Below, one piece after another: positions 33,102-42,777 of a stretch of 60,102 bases of DNA. The stretch lies in contig PKCK01000040.1 in assembly GCA_002862085.1 (NCBI GenBank), positions 1 to 60,102 on the forward strand, given 5' to 3'. Under the pieces are notes generated by a model. It did not search any database and was not told where the DNA came from. It saw only the letters and a list, made by a program, of their open reading frames with translations. Source of the stretch: Planctomycetota bacterium. Its GTDB lineage: Bacteria; Planctomycetota; UBA1135; GCA-002686595. How positions within the stretch are numbered: position 1 is the stretch's first letter; each line of letters begins with the position of its first letter. A program made the translations under genes and the position numbers.

Positions 33102-34997
33102 TCAGCGACCGCCGTACCCGAGCGCGCGAAGGTGGTCCGCGAGACCTGCGCCGTCCGCCCATTCCCGGCCGTTGCCGTCATCGGCGCCCCAGCTCTCGCG
33201 CAGGTCGAGGAGGACGCGGCGGAGCTCTGCAACGACTCCCGCGTGCTGGTCGGCGACGTCCACGAGGCCGACTCCGTCCACGCGCATGTCGTAGAGCTCG
33301 GCGGCGCCGTCCGCTTTCTCACCGTGGACCACCATCTTCCAGGGGTGGCGATAGACAGCGTGGCGTATGCGGTCCGCCGAGGTCTTGTCGCGGTTCTCGA
33401 CGAGGATGACGCGGTCGGCGGACGGCGCCGCGTGAGCCAGGTCGACGCCCGGCATCCACGGCTGAGCGTCGAGGCCTGCGAATCCGAGGAGGGTCGGCGC
33501 CACGTCGACACCACTCACGGCCCCATCGAGACGCTCGCCATCGATTCCGCGCGGCACGACGACGACCATGGGGATGCGGACCTGGACCTCGAGCAGGTCA
33601 TCGTGCTTGTAGCGGCCGCCTTCGCCGAAGGCCTCTCCGTGGTCCGCAGTGATCACCGCTCCCAGGCGTCGTTCACCTGCTGCGCGGCGCGCCGCTCGCC
33701 AGAAGTCATCGACCTTCTGGTCGAGGTCGAGGAGCTCCGCCTCGTAGAGGTCCACGAGGTGGGCGTTGTCGCTGTCCGTGAGGTCGGCGCCCTTGCGCTC
33801 CGATCGCTGTTCGTAGGAGTCGCTCCTGAACAGGTAGCCGTCGATCCGTCCGTCGTAGGGCGCCACGAGCTGCGCGCGGGCCTCCTCCGAAGGGACGTAG
33901 GGCCAGTGCACGTCGTAGAGGTTGACGAAGCAGAACCAGGGGCGGTCGTCCTCGCCCTCGATCCACTCGAGGGCCCGCGGGAGCACGTCGTCCGCAGACG
34001 CGTCGAAGGTCTCGAACCAGTGCGGTCGCCCGTTGCCACCGAGGGCGGGCACGAAGGCGGCGACCAGCGTCTGAACGTCGTGCACGGCCTGCCAGAGACG
34101 CGTCCGCGTCACGTCGGGATCGACCCTGTCGTCGTACACGTCGAATCCGTCACAGACCCCCGTGTCGCCCCTGAGGACGGATGTACCCACGAACGCGCCG
34201 GTTCGGTATCCCGCGCTCCGCAGCGTCCGCGCGATGGACGGTGTGCGGTCGGGGTCGTAGGTCTGCCGCATCAGGCTCGCCCCGTGATGAGAGGGGTAGG
34301 TCCCTGTGAGCATCGACAGGTGAGAGGTGAGCGTGAACACCGAGGCGGAGCGCGCCCTCTCGTAGACCCGCGCGTTCTCGCCGAGCCGTGCGAGGGCAGG
34401 CGCGGTGGCGCGCTCGCGCCCGTAGAGGTCGAGGCTCGCTGCGCGGGTCGTGTCCCATACGAGCAGGAGGATGTTGGGTGCGTCCGCGGGTGCCGTGGCC
34501 GTGGGAGTCGGCTCCTGTCCGACGGGGGTCGGATCGTGGGCCGCGCCGGCGGCGCTGGCTGCCAGCAGTCCGACGACGGTCAACGCCGGCAGCCTCTCGG
34601 CTGCTATGAAGATCACGGTGGCGCCCGCCACGCCCACCGCTCCCGCCGCGGCCACGAGCGCGAGGGGGCCAGGCGCGAGGAGGGCGCCGAGGTCGCCGCC
34701 GAGCCCGAAGTAGGGGTCGAGCTGAACGTGCACCAGCACGGGCGTGACCAGGACCGCCACCGTGGACGCTGCCCATCGCGCGCCCGCCGGGGCCTCCGGC
34801 CGCCAGCGCCGGAGGAGCCAGGAGACGAGGGCGATCAGCGGCAGGCCGAGCGCGGCGTAGCCGACCCACAGTGCGACCGAGTGAAGGAAGAGCGGGCTCT
34901 CGGCGTCGCGGTACCAGAGACCGGCGCGGGCCTGTGCGGAGTCCAGCCCCGCGCAGGCGAGAACCACGGCGGGGAGCAGCACGATCGGGTGGCGCAT
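33102..34997 (-). CDS. Membrane-anchored sulfatase-fold (alkaline phosphatase superfamily) protein
   Basis: 631 residues from ATG 34997, which has TATCAT 8 bases before it; the frame also has ATG 35021. Five or so hydrophobic helices occupy residues 1-160 (for example SVALWVGYAALGLPLIALVS). The catalytic domain begins with NILLLVWDTTRAASLDLYG, keeps VITADHGEAFGE and ends in a PTLLGFAGLD motif. The sulfatase activation motif C/S-x-P-x-R is absent; its place is taken by SVFTLTSHLSMLTG. A formylglycine mechanism is therefore unlikely, and a phosphoesterase or phosphotransferase role, as in LtaS-like proteins, is as probable as sulfate release. Confidence 0.88.
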   Translation of the reverse strand: MRHPIVLLPAVVLACAGLDSAQARAGLWYRDAESPLFLHSVALWVGYAALGLPLIALVSWLLRRWRPEAPAGARWAASTVAVLVTPVLVHVQLDPYFGLGGDLGALLAPGPLALVAAAGAVGVAGATVIFIAAERLPALTVVGLLAASAAGAAHDPTPVGQEPTPTATAPADAPNILLLVWDTTRAASLDLYGRERATAPALARLGENARVYERARSASVFTLTSHLSMLTGTYPSHHGASLMRQTYDPDRTPSIARTLRSAGYRTGAFVGTSVLRGDTGVCDGFDVYDDRVDPDVTRTRLWQAVHDVQTLVAAFVPALGGNGRPHWFETFDASADDVLPRALEWIEGEDDRPWFCFVNLYDVHWPYVPSEEARAQLVAPYDGRIDGYLFRSDSYEQRSERKGADLTDSDNAHLVDLYEAELLDLDQKVDDFWRAARRAAGERRLGAVITADHGEAFGEGGRYKHDDLLEVQVRIPMVVVVPRGIDGERLDGAVSGVDVAPTLLGFAGLDAQPWMPGVDLAHAAPSADRVILVENRDKTSADRIRHAVYRHPWKMVVHGEKADGAAELYDMRVDGVGLVDVADQHAGVVAELRRVLLDLRESWGADDGNGREWADGAGLADHLRALGYGGR

Positions 34998-35005
34998 CTC
35001 GATCC

Positions 35006-35011
35006 ATGATA
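35006..35011 (-). promoter_or_regulatory. -10-like TATCAT of the sulfatase-fold gene, 8 bases before ATG
   Basis: TATCAT, eight bases, ATG 34997 on the minus strand. No Shine-Dalgarno sequence is present, and the -35 region is weak. The spacing fits a leaderless mRNA. Confidence 0.4.
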
Positions 35012-35143
35012 CTCCGGGCACGACCCCGGATCGCGCGAAGGAATCGATTGAGACATGCGCAGCCCCGTCTCGGGTGGTCGCGGGCCGTTAGACTCGAATC
35101 AGCGCCGCGTCGGCGCCATCGCCACCCCCAGCCTCGACTCAGC

Positions 35144-35263
35144 ATGCCCGCTCCGAAGAGCTCCAGATGGCTCTACATCGTCGTCTTCCTCGTGCTGTTC
35201 GCCGCGGCAGCCTATCTCCTGACCCGCGAGGACCAGGCGGGGCTGTACGACATCGCCCGGTGA
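35144..35263 (+). CDS. 39-residue single-helix membrane peptide
   Basis: ATG 35144 opens a 39-codon frame: a basic start (MPAPKSSRW), one strongly hydrophobic helix (LYIVVFLVLFAAAAYLL) and a short polar tail (TREDQAGLYDIAR). Its stop overlaps the GTG of the SGNH hydrolase gene (GTGA), which supports real translation. A -10-like TAGACT lies at 35089-35094, giving a leader of about 45 bases. The topology should be N-in with the tail outside. It may anchor or assist the hydrolase. No family was recognised, and it is too short for usual gene finders. Confidence 0.6.
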   Translation: MPAPKSSRWLYIVVFLVLFAAAAYLLTREDQAGLYDIAR

Positions 35264-36330
35264 GCGCGCGGCACGGAACACGCCGATCGGGCCGCGCCGC
35301 CGTGCGCCTCGTGCTGGTCCTGGTGGTCGGCGCCCTCGCGCTCGAGGGGCTCGTGCGCGCGCGTCAGTTCCTCAAGCACGGGACCACCGACCGGACGATC
35401 TTCACCCGCGAGGTGGACGAGGCGACGGGGCTACGCGTGCCGGTCCCGTCCTCGGTCGTCGGAGGGATCCGCATCAACAGCGACGGTTGGCGCGGGCCGG
35501 AGCTCGAGACGCCCAAACCGGACGGGTTGCTGCGAATCGCCTTCCTCGGCGGCTCGACGACGTTCTGCGCCGACGTGTCCAGCAACGAGGCCACGTGGCC
35601 GCACGTCGTGGCCGAGAACCTGCGCGCCGCGGCGGAGCGGCCGGTCGACTACGTCAACGCCGGGGGGCCGGGTTACTCGACCAAGCACTCGATCGTGAAC
35701 CTCCGCGAGCGCGTGGCGGCCTTCGAGCCCGACCTCGTGGTGATCTACCACGGCACCAACGACCTCAACCTGGACTCGATCGAGGCCGCCGAGGCCCGCG
35801 GGCTCTTCTCCGGCCGCGCCGAGGAGCCCAGCTGGCTCGCCCGCCACTCCCTCGCCTGGTACCTCGTGGAGAAGAACTTGCTGGTGCGGGAGCGCTTGGA
35901 CCAGGTCGGCGAAGTGACCCTGGACGTCCCGGTCACGGAGCTCTCGAGCGCCTTCGAGGGCCGCCTGGAGGAGCTCGTGGGCCTCGCACGGTCCCTCGCC
36001 TGCGAGGTGGTCCTCTGTACCTTCCAGCCGCGGGCCCGCGCGGAGCAGTCGGAGGCGGTCCAGCTCGAGAGCCTCCGTACGAGCCTCTACTACATGCCCT
36101 ACATGGACCGCGAGGCCCTGATGGCTGGATTCGAGGAGTACAACCGCGTGGTCCGTGAGGTGGCCGCGCGGACGGGAGCCGTGCTGCTGGAACTCGATGG
36201 CGCCATCCCCGGAGACGCGGAGCACTACGTGGACTCCGTCCACTTCAACGACCGTGGCGCCGCGCGCATGGGTCAGGCTGTTTCGCAAGGTCTTCTCGCA
36301 GAGCCCCGCATCCTGGAGCTCCTGCGCTGA
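35260..36330 (+). CDS. SGNH/GDSL-type hydrolase, membrane-anchored
   Basis: 356 residues from GTG 35260, coupled to the preceding peptide; the longer frame from 35167 would cover that gene. An N-terminal helix (AVRLVLVLVVGALALEGLV) anchors it. The SGNH blocks are block I IAFLGGSTTFCAD (Ser nucleophile), block III YHGTNDLN and block V DSVHFNDRG (Asp and His). Such enzymes deacetylate or de-esterify glycans outside the membrane; in polysaccharide operons they often modify exported polymers. The neighbouring sulfatase-fold gene and flippase support that role but no acceptor is known. Confidence 0.88.
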   Translation: MSARHGTRRSGRAAVRLVLVLVVGALALEGLVRARQFLKHGTTDRTIFTREVDEATGLRVPVPSSVVGGIRINSDGWRGPELETPKPDGLLRIAFLGGSTTFCADVSSNEATWPHVVAENLRAAAERPVDYVNAGGPGYSTKHSIVNLRERVAAFEPDLVVIYHGTNDLNLDSIEAAEARGLFSGRAEEPSWLARHSLAWYLVEKNLLVRERLDQVGEVTLDVPVTELSSAFEGRLEELVGLARSLACEVVLCTFQPRARAEQSEAVQLESLRTSLYYMPYMDREALMAGFEEYNRVVREVAARTGAVLLELDGAIPGDAEHYVDSVHFNDRGAARMGQAVSQGLLAEPRILELLR

Positions 36331-36673
36331 GAGTCGCGCGGGCTCGAGGGTGCGCGGCCGACGCCGGGCCGGGGACGGGGAACGCGGCCAGAAGTCCGGG
36401 CGAGGCGATCCCCGGGGCGGACGCGAGCGCTGCAGGCAGTGGGAGGGCTCGCGGCGTCGCGCGGCGAGGGGAGAGCGGGGGGCGTACCGGAGTCGGCCCG
36501 GACCACCGAGTCCGCTGGGCGGAAGAGGCTCCGCGGCGAATCGCGCGGAGCAGGCTGCGGGTTCCGGCGCTCGCCGTCGCGGAGCCCCGAACGACGGGGA
36601 GGCCGCCGACGTGCGTCGGCGGCCTCCCCGGGGGTGTCACTCGGTCGGCCGCGCGCGGCCCCGCGGCTCTGGA
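36331..36673. other. 343-base gap between SGNH hydrolase and boxB
   Basis: This gap between convergent genes holds the boxB terminator (36596-36629). Apart from that the GC-rich sequence shows no gene, repeat or promoter that could be supported. Confidence 0.6.
36596..36629 (-). terminator. Intrinsic terminator after boxB
   Basis: A perfect 15-bp stem (GGGGAGGCCGCCGAC and its complement) with a 4-base loop (GTGC), 45 bases after the boxB stop. The minus-strand flank is CGTCGTTCGG. It is the strongest hairpin in the window and closes the boxCB operon. Confidence 0.85.
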
Positions 36674-38092
<1,419 letters not shown>

Positions 38093-38202
38093 GGCTGTGG
38101 AGCGATGTCGGTGGTGGGTTTTGGTGTGCCCGCGCTGCGTCGATCCCCGCCCGTCCATCCGGGCGCCGCGCTCGTGCAGGTGTTCTCGAAGTAGGTTCTG
38201 TC

Positions 38203-39885
38203 TCAGGTGCGCTCGACCGCGAAGTCGGGGCGCATGGGCGTGCCGTAGCAGACGAGCGCGCCGCGCTCGCCCACCGCGTTGGGCCTCTGGAAGATCCAGT
38301 TCTGCCAGGCGGTGAGCCGCCCGAAGATCTTGGTCTCCATGGTCTCGGGACCGGCGAAGCGCAGGTTCGCCTCCATGCCGGTCAGCGCGTCGGGGGAGAA
38401 GCTCGCGCGCTCCTCGACGGCCATCCGCAGCTCGTCCTCCCAGTCGATCTCGTCCGGCGCGAAGGTCGCCAGGCCGAGCTCGTCGGCCTCCTCGGCCGTG
38501 ATCTGCCGCATGTGCTCGAGCACCTCGCCGACGCGGTCGGGCTCGCCGAGGAAGCGGGTCTCGAGGCGTGAGATCCCGTTGGACATGGGGAACATGCCTG
38601 CGTTCGCCACGGTGATGCCCAGCTCGACCGGGACCTCCGGATCGTCGAGCACGTAGATCCGGTCGCTGGCGAGGGCCATCTCGAGGAAGCTGCCCGTGAA
38701 GTTCGTGCCCTCGTCGGCGACGGCGTAGAAGCTCTTCGCGGTCATGTCGAGGCGCTTCAGCACGCGCTTGACCTGATGCTTGGTCTCGTCGACGAACCAC
38801 TGTGCGGCCTCGTCGGAGGACCCGGCGAGGAGCTCGTCCGTGGAGCGGACGGTGGCCGGATCACCGGTGGCACGCAGGAGGACGAGAGCGACGTCCCGCA
38901 GGTTCATGCGCAGGTGGAGCAGCGCATCATCCAGCTCGCGGAAGGCCTTCAGGACCCACCAGTCCGAGCCCTGTGCGAAGGCGTCGGCCGGAGTGGTCGG
39001 GCAGGAGTCCGGGGCGTCGATGGTCAGCGTGGCGGTGCGGTCCGCGTCGTTGACCTCCATCGTGACGTACTCGTAGCGCCAGGTGCGCTCGTCGACGGCG
39101 GCCTCGACGGGCTCGAGGACGATGCCCTTCGCGCCGGCGCGGTCGGCGCACTCGTCGGCCGCCGCGCGGGCCTCCTCCGTCACGACCTCGTCCCACTTGG
39201 ACAGTGGCGCGACGCGGTCCACGAGGCCCCACTCGACGGCGCGCTTGCCCTTGATGCCCTCTGCGATGCTGGAGAACACGTCGCACCGATCGCGGCGGAC
39301 CTGGCGCTTGTCCGTGATGCGGGTGAGGCCGCCGGTACCAGGAAGGACGCCGAGGAGCGGCACCTCGGGGAACGACACGGCGCTGTTGCGATCGTCGACG
39401 AGGAGGATCCGGTCGCAGGCGAGCGCCAGCTCGTACCCGCCGCCGGAGGCGGTGCCGTTGAGAGCGGCCACGAAACGCTTGTTCGAGTTCGCCGATGCGT
39501 CCTCGATGCCGAGACGCGTCTCGTTCGTGTACTTGCAGAAGTTGACCTTGAAGGCGTGAGCGCTGCTGCGGAGCATCACGATGTTCGCACCGGCGCAGAA
39601 CACCCGGTCGAGAGCGCCGGTCACGACGACCGAGCGGACCTCCGGGTGTTCGAAGCGCAGGCGCTGGATCGCGTCACTGAGCTCGATGTCCACGGAGAGG
39701 TCGTAGCTGTTGAGCTTGAGTTCGTAAGCGTCCCCCTTGAGTCCGCCGAAGGGCTCGACGGCCATCTTGAGGTGCGCGACGTCCCCGTCGACCTCCATGC
39801 TCCAGTGGCGGTACTGGCTGGGGTCCGTCCGGAAGTCGATCCAGTCGGCGGCGGGGACGGTGCTGGCGGGGGCGGTCGTGGTCAC
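38203..39885 (-). CDS. boxC: 2,3-epoxybenzoyl-CoA dihydrolase BoxC
   Basis: 560 residues from GTG 39885; the open frame continues far upstream but would overlap boxR on the other strand. Two crotonase-type halves are visible. The first has FCAGANIVML and NGTASGGGYELALACDRILL. The second has DEGTNFTGSFLEMALASDRIYV and ELGITVANAGMFPMSNGISR. This tandem layout and length are specific to BoxC, which cleaves the epoxide ring of 2,3-epoxybenzoyl-CoA to 3,4-dehydroadipyl-CoA semialdehyde and formate. The expected semialdehyde dehydrogenase BoxD is missing here. The gene is first of a two-gene operon and divergent to boxR. Confidence 0.95.
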   Translation of the reverse strand: MTTTAPASTVPAADWIDFRTDPSQYRHWSMEVDGDVAHLKMAVEPFGGLKGDAYELKLNSYDLSVDIELSDAIQRLRFEHPEVRSVVVTGALDRVFCAGANIVMLRSSAHAFKVNFCKYTNETRLGIEDASANSNKRFVAALNGTASGGGYELALACDRILLVDDRNSAVSFPEVPLLGVLPGTGGLTRITDKRQVRRDRCDVFSSIAEGIKGKRAVEWGLVDRVAPLSKWDEVVTEEARAAADECADRAGAKGIVLEPVEAAVDERTWRYEYVTMEVNDADRTATLTIDAPDSCPTTPADAFAQGSDWWVLKAFRELDDALLHLRMNLRDVALVLLRATGDPATVRSTDELLAGSSDEAAQWFVDETKHQVKRVLKRLDMTAKSFYAVADEGTNFTGSFLEMALASDRIYVLDDPEVPVELGITVANAGMFPMSNGISRLETRFLGEPDRVGEVLEHMRQITAEEADELGLATFAPDEIDWEDELRMAVEERASFSPDALTGMEANLRFAGPETMETKIFGRLTAWQNWIFQRPNAVGERGALVCYGTPMRPDFAVERT

Positions 39886-39980
39886 GATCGTTGATGGGCG
39901 TGGCGCTGTTCTGCGCGTGACGACGGGCGGACGGCTCGCTCCGGTGCAGAGCTGGCCGGCTGCCGTGGCCTGAGAAGGAT

Positions 39981-40004
39981 ATCGCTCACATGGGCGTGAG
40001 TGAT
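39981..40004. promoter_or_regulatory. Dyad operator candidate between boxC and boxR
   Basis: An imperfect inverted repeat, ATCGCTCAC, 6 bases (ATGGGC), GTGAGTGAT, with 8 of 9 positions paired. It covers the likely start of the boxC transcript and the -35 side of the boxR promoter. A repressor bound here could control both genes. A TGCA, a sequence reported in BzdR/BoxR operators, occurs just beside it at 40004-40007. Confidence 0.55.
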
Positions 40005-40014
40005 GCAGTATAAT
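39985..40014 (+). promoter_or_regulatory. boxR promoter candidate with perfect -10
   Basis: CTCACA (39985-39990), an 18-base spacer and TATAAT (40009-40014). The -10 is a perfect consensus, rare in this GC-rich DNA. It ends 9 bases before ATG 40024, so the transcript would be leaderless or nearly so. It overlaps the divergent boxC promoter. Confidence 0.5.
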
Positions 40015-40035
40015 TGCCAAAGCATGGGCAGGCAA
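40007..40035 (-). promoter_or_regulatory. boxC promoter candidate
   Basis: On the minus strand TTGCCT (40035-40030), a 17-base spacer and TATACT (40012-40007). Spacing is ideal and both hexamers are close to consensus. The predicted start near 40000 lies inside the dyad. The leader to boxC is about 115 bases. Confidence 0.45.
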
Positions 40036-40785
40036 GAGGACGCATTGCTGCGCGAACTGGGGCGGCGGATCCGCGCGGAGAGGGAGCGCCTCCAGTTCAC
40101 CGTGACCGAACTCGCAGAGCGCGCGCGGCTGTCGCGGCGCTATGTCACGGAGGCCGAGGCGGGCCGCGCCAACCTGACGGTCCTCAAGCTCGCCCGGATC
40201 GCCTTCGCCCTGAAGATGGGTCTGGGCGCGCTCTGCGACCTGCCTGCGCTGAGGCCGCGATCGGAGCGCGTGGCGCTCGTGGGGCTCCGGGGAGCCGGTA
40301 AGTCCACCCTGGGCAAGAGGCTCGCCCGTGAGATGGAGGCGCCGTTCGTGGAGCTCGACGAGCGTGTCGAGCGGCTGGCGGGGCTCCGCCTGGCGGCCAT
40401 CTTCGACCTCGAGGGGGTCGAGACCTATCGGCGGCTGGAGCGAGAGGCCCTGGAGGAGGTCCTCTCCGAGGGCCAGCGCATGGTGATCGCCACGGGCGGG
40501 TCCATCGTGACCAGCGAGGACAGCTGGGCCCGGCTGCGTGAGGCCTGCACCACCATCTGGCTTCGCGCCGCTCCCGAGGTCCACCTCGAGCGGGTCTTCG
40601 CCCAGGGCGACCACAGGCCGATGGAGGGGCACCCGCGGGCGCTCGACGAGCTTTGCAATATCCTGGATCGACGCGGCGCCCTCTATGCGATGGCGGACGA
40701 GCAGGTGGAGACCGGCGGGCGGACCCTGGACGCCGTCGTGGAGGAGCTCGTGTCCCGGGTCGATGCAGCCCCGAGGGGGATCTGA
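40024..40785 (+). CDS. boxR: BoxR/BzdR-type regulator (XRE helix-turn-helix fused to shikimate-kinase-like domain)
   Basis: 253 residues from ATG 40024; ATG 40003 is an alternative but lies within the promoter. An XRE-type HTH (residues 1-75) reads FTVTELAERARLSRRYVTEAEAG. A linker leads to a shikimate-kinase fold with Walker A GLRGAGKS (87-94) and VIATGGSIV, in which the usual GGG is GGS. This fusion is known from BzdR and BoxR, where the kinase-like domain binds benzoyl-CoA and releases DNA. It should repress boxC-boxB and perhaps itself until benzoyl-CoA accumulates. The divergent position and dyad fit. It is unlikely to make shikimate-3-phosphate. Confidence 0.93.
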   Translation: MGRQEDALLRELGRRIRAERERLQFTVTELAERARLSRRYVTEAEAGRANLTVLKLARIAFALKMGLGALCDLPALRPRSERVALVGLRGAGKSTLGKRLAREMEAPFVELDERVERLAGLRLAAIFDLEGVETYRRLEREALEEVLSEGQRMVIATGGSIVTSEDSWARLREACTTIWLRAAPEVHLERVFAQGDHRPMEGHPRALDELCNILDRRGALYAMADEQVETGGRTLDAVVEELVSRVDAAPRGI

Positions 40786-40815
40786 ACGCATCCCGGGCTT
40801 GACCGGGCGCGGCGC

Positions 40816-41292
40816 ATGACTTTAGTTGACCGCGTCGGGATGCCGACCAGCCCATCAGACGCCTTGCAGCCCTTCTCCCGCATCCAGGTCCTCCTCCTCC
40901 TGCTGCTGCCCGCCCTGTGCGTGCCGCGCGGGGTCCTGTTGGGGTTCTGCCTGTGTGACGACGGAGCGAGCGCCTGCGGCGCGGAGCTCGTCCAGTCCTG
41001 CTGCCCGGCGGTCGCGCCCTCGGGGTGCTGCGACGGGGATGAGGACAGCGATCACGAGCAGCTCATCGCGCCGGACAGCTGCGCATGCTGCGGAGCGATC
41101 GAGCTCGATGACTTCGACGAGTCGATCCCGGGTGCGCCGACCGTGCTGGAGCACGGTCCCGCGGTGGCCCTCCACCTCGAGCGGGCGTCGCCGGCGCAGC
41201 TGACGCGGCTCGGCCGCGTCGTTCCCTCCCGCGCGCCTCCGGAAGTGCTGCCGCCAGGACTCCGCCCCGGCGTGGCGCCGTTGCTCCTGTAG
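40816..41292 (+). CDS. Cys-rich secreted or membrane-tethered small protein
   Basis: Up to 158 residues. A hydrophobic helix (IQVLLLLLLPALC) suggests export; TTG 40864 just before it is a possible later start. The mature part carries cysteine pairs and clusters: FCLCDD, ACGAE, SCCP, SGCCDGDEDSDHEQ and SCACCG. That is many for a protein of this size, and with the Asp/His stretch it suggests metal binding. The tail is Pro/Leu-rich. It is the first gene of a co-directional run encoding a TolC-like factor and a MacAB-like exporter. It may be a periplasmic metal carrier or sensor; no family was recognised. Confidence 0.65.
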   Translation: MTLVDRVGMPTSPSDALQPFSRIQVLLLLLLPALCVPRGVLLGFCLCDDGASACGAELVQSCCPAVAPSGCCDGDEDSDHEQLIAPDSCACCGAIELDDFDESIPGAPTVLEHGPAVALHLERASPAQLTRLGRVVPSRAPPEVLPPGLRPGVAPLLL

Positions 41293-41397
41293 AGAGCGGG
41301 ACACCCCGCGCCCTCGTCCGTCACCGGGCGATGAGCGCGTGTTCGTGTGTCCCCGCCGCGCGTCCTGCGCGGCGTCCCCTTCACCGGGAGCCCTCAC

Positions 41398-42777
41398 TTG
41401 TCCGCATCCAAGATCTCGGCGGCGCTTCTGTGCGCCGCCTGCGCAGCACCTCGCGCAGCTGACACCACCCTCACGGCATCGGCCTCGTCCATCGACGGCC
41501 GCGAGCCGTCGGCCGACCTCGTCGCTTCCGCCCTCGAGCTGGCCGATCTCGACGCGCTCTCCATCACCCTGCCGTCGGCGGACGAGCTCGCCGATCCGTC
41601 CCGGGACGGCTACTGGCACGGGGCAGCCTTCGCCTTCGCGCCTGCGGTCCGTGAGGCGCGCGCGGCTGCGCTGGCCGCTCTCGCACGCGAGGAAGCAGCA
41701 GGCGCTCCCGGACCGATCGGCCTCCGGCTGGTCGACCACGAGTTCGGCGGTGACGGCACACTCGTCGAGGCCGTCGCGACCTTCGATCTGCTCCGGCTCC
41801 TCGGGGTCGGGCCCGCCGGGGCCGAGACCGCGCTGGCCCGGGCGACCAGTCTCCGCGCTCTCGCGACGCTCGGGAGCGCCATCTGGGAGGCGCCGTTCGC
41901 CGTCGATCGCGCCCGCATCGACGTGGAGGCTGCAGATCTCCGCGCGCGCCTCCAGACCGAGCTCGCGGACGAGGCCGAGGCCGACCTCGTCCGGGTGACC
42001 GTGCTCGAGGAGCGAGGACGCCTCGGCGCTGCCCCGGCAGGCGTTGCGCGGGGGCAGACCGAGGCGACGCGCGGCGCCCGGGACGCGGCCAGGGGGGCCG
42101 CTGCACGCGCGCGGGGGAGCGTCGCGCTGACGGCGGGTCTCAGGCTTCAGACCGTGGAGGGCGCTTCGGCCTGGAGGATGCTGGAACGGAGTCCGGACGC
42201 TCCCGCAGCGATCGATCCTGATCACCCCGCGCTGCGCGTGATCCGGCTGGATCTCGCGGTCGCCGAGGCGCGTCTTCGCTCCGTGGCGGCGCGCGCATGG
42301 CCCAGCCTGCGCCTGGGCCCGCATCTCGGCTTCCCAGCCGGAGAACTCGATCCACTTCGGCTCGGCGGGGTCTTCATGGCCATGGCGCCCGTCCCTTCCA
42401 GCTACGAGGGCCTGATGGAGGCCGCGGCGGTGGAGCGGGACCGGGTGCTGGAGCGTTACGCAGAGGCGGTGCTCGCCCTTCGAGTCGGGCTGGACGCTGC
42501 GGCCGCGCGCCTCGCGGCCGCGGAGCAGCGCGTCGTCGCGACGGCCTCCGCCGAGCGGGCGACCGCGCAGGCGTGGGAGGCCGCGCGCTCCGGTTTCCGC
42601 ACCGGCGGCCCTCTCGCACCGTGGATCGACGCGCACGAGCGCCGGCGGATGGCCATCGAACTCCATGTGGCCGCTCGCGCCGAGCGCGCCCGCGCTGCGC
42701 TCGAGGCGCGCCGGCTCGCAGGGCCGCGGGCGGGCGTCCCGGAATCGAGGGCTCTCGCCCTGGAGGTGCAGCGATGA
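41398..42777 (+). CDS. TolC-like outer-membrane efflux protein, divergent lipoprotein
   Basis: 459 residues from TTG 41398, chosen because GGGAG lies 7 bases before it and a signal peptide follows (SASKISAALLCAACAAP) with a lipobox-like end. The body is almost entirely alpha-helical and rich in Ala, Glu and Arg. Two repeated coiled-coil halves are seen: APAVREARAAALAAL with DADLVRV-like helices, and HPALRVIRLDLAVAEARLRS with WPSLRLGPHLGFP. The DHPALRxxRLxLAVAEARL segment is a good OEP/TolC mark. Strand content is low compared with TolC, so the barrel may be reduced. The ATGA end overlaps the adaptor gene. Confidence 0.75.
   Translation: MSASKISAALLCAACAAPRAADTTLTASASSIDGREPSADLVASALELADLDALSITLPSADELADPSRDGYWHGAAFAFAPAVREARAAALAALAREEAAGAPGPIGLRLVDHEFGGDGTLVEAVATFDLLRLLGVGPAGAETALARATSLRALATLGSAIWEAPFAVDRARIDVEAADLRARLQTELADEAEADLVRVTVLEERGRLGAAPAGVARGQTEATRGARDAARGAAARARGSVALTAGLRLQTVEGASAWRMLERSPDAPAAIDPDHPALRVIRLDLAVAEARLRSVAARAWPSLRLGPHLGFPAGELDPLRLGGVFMAMAPVPSSYEGLMEAAAVERDRVLERYAEAVLALRVGLDAAAARLAAAEQRVVATASAERATAQAWEAARSGFRTGGPLAPWIDAHERRRMAIELHVAARAERARAALEARRLAGPRAGVPESRALALEVQR

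Noticed and set aside
40024..40785. boxR as a shikimate kinase gene
   Set aside because: The kinase-like part follows an XRE helix-turn-helix, one glycine of GGG is changed, and the gene is divergent to boxC. The BoxR/BzdR explanation fits better.
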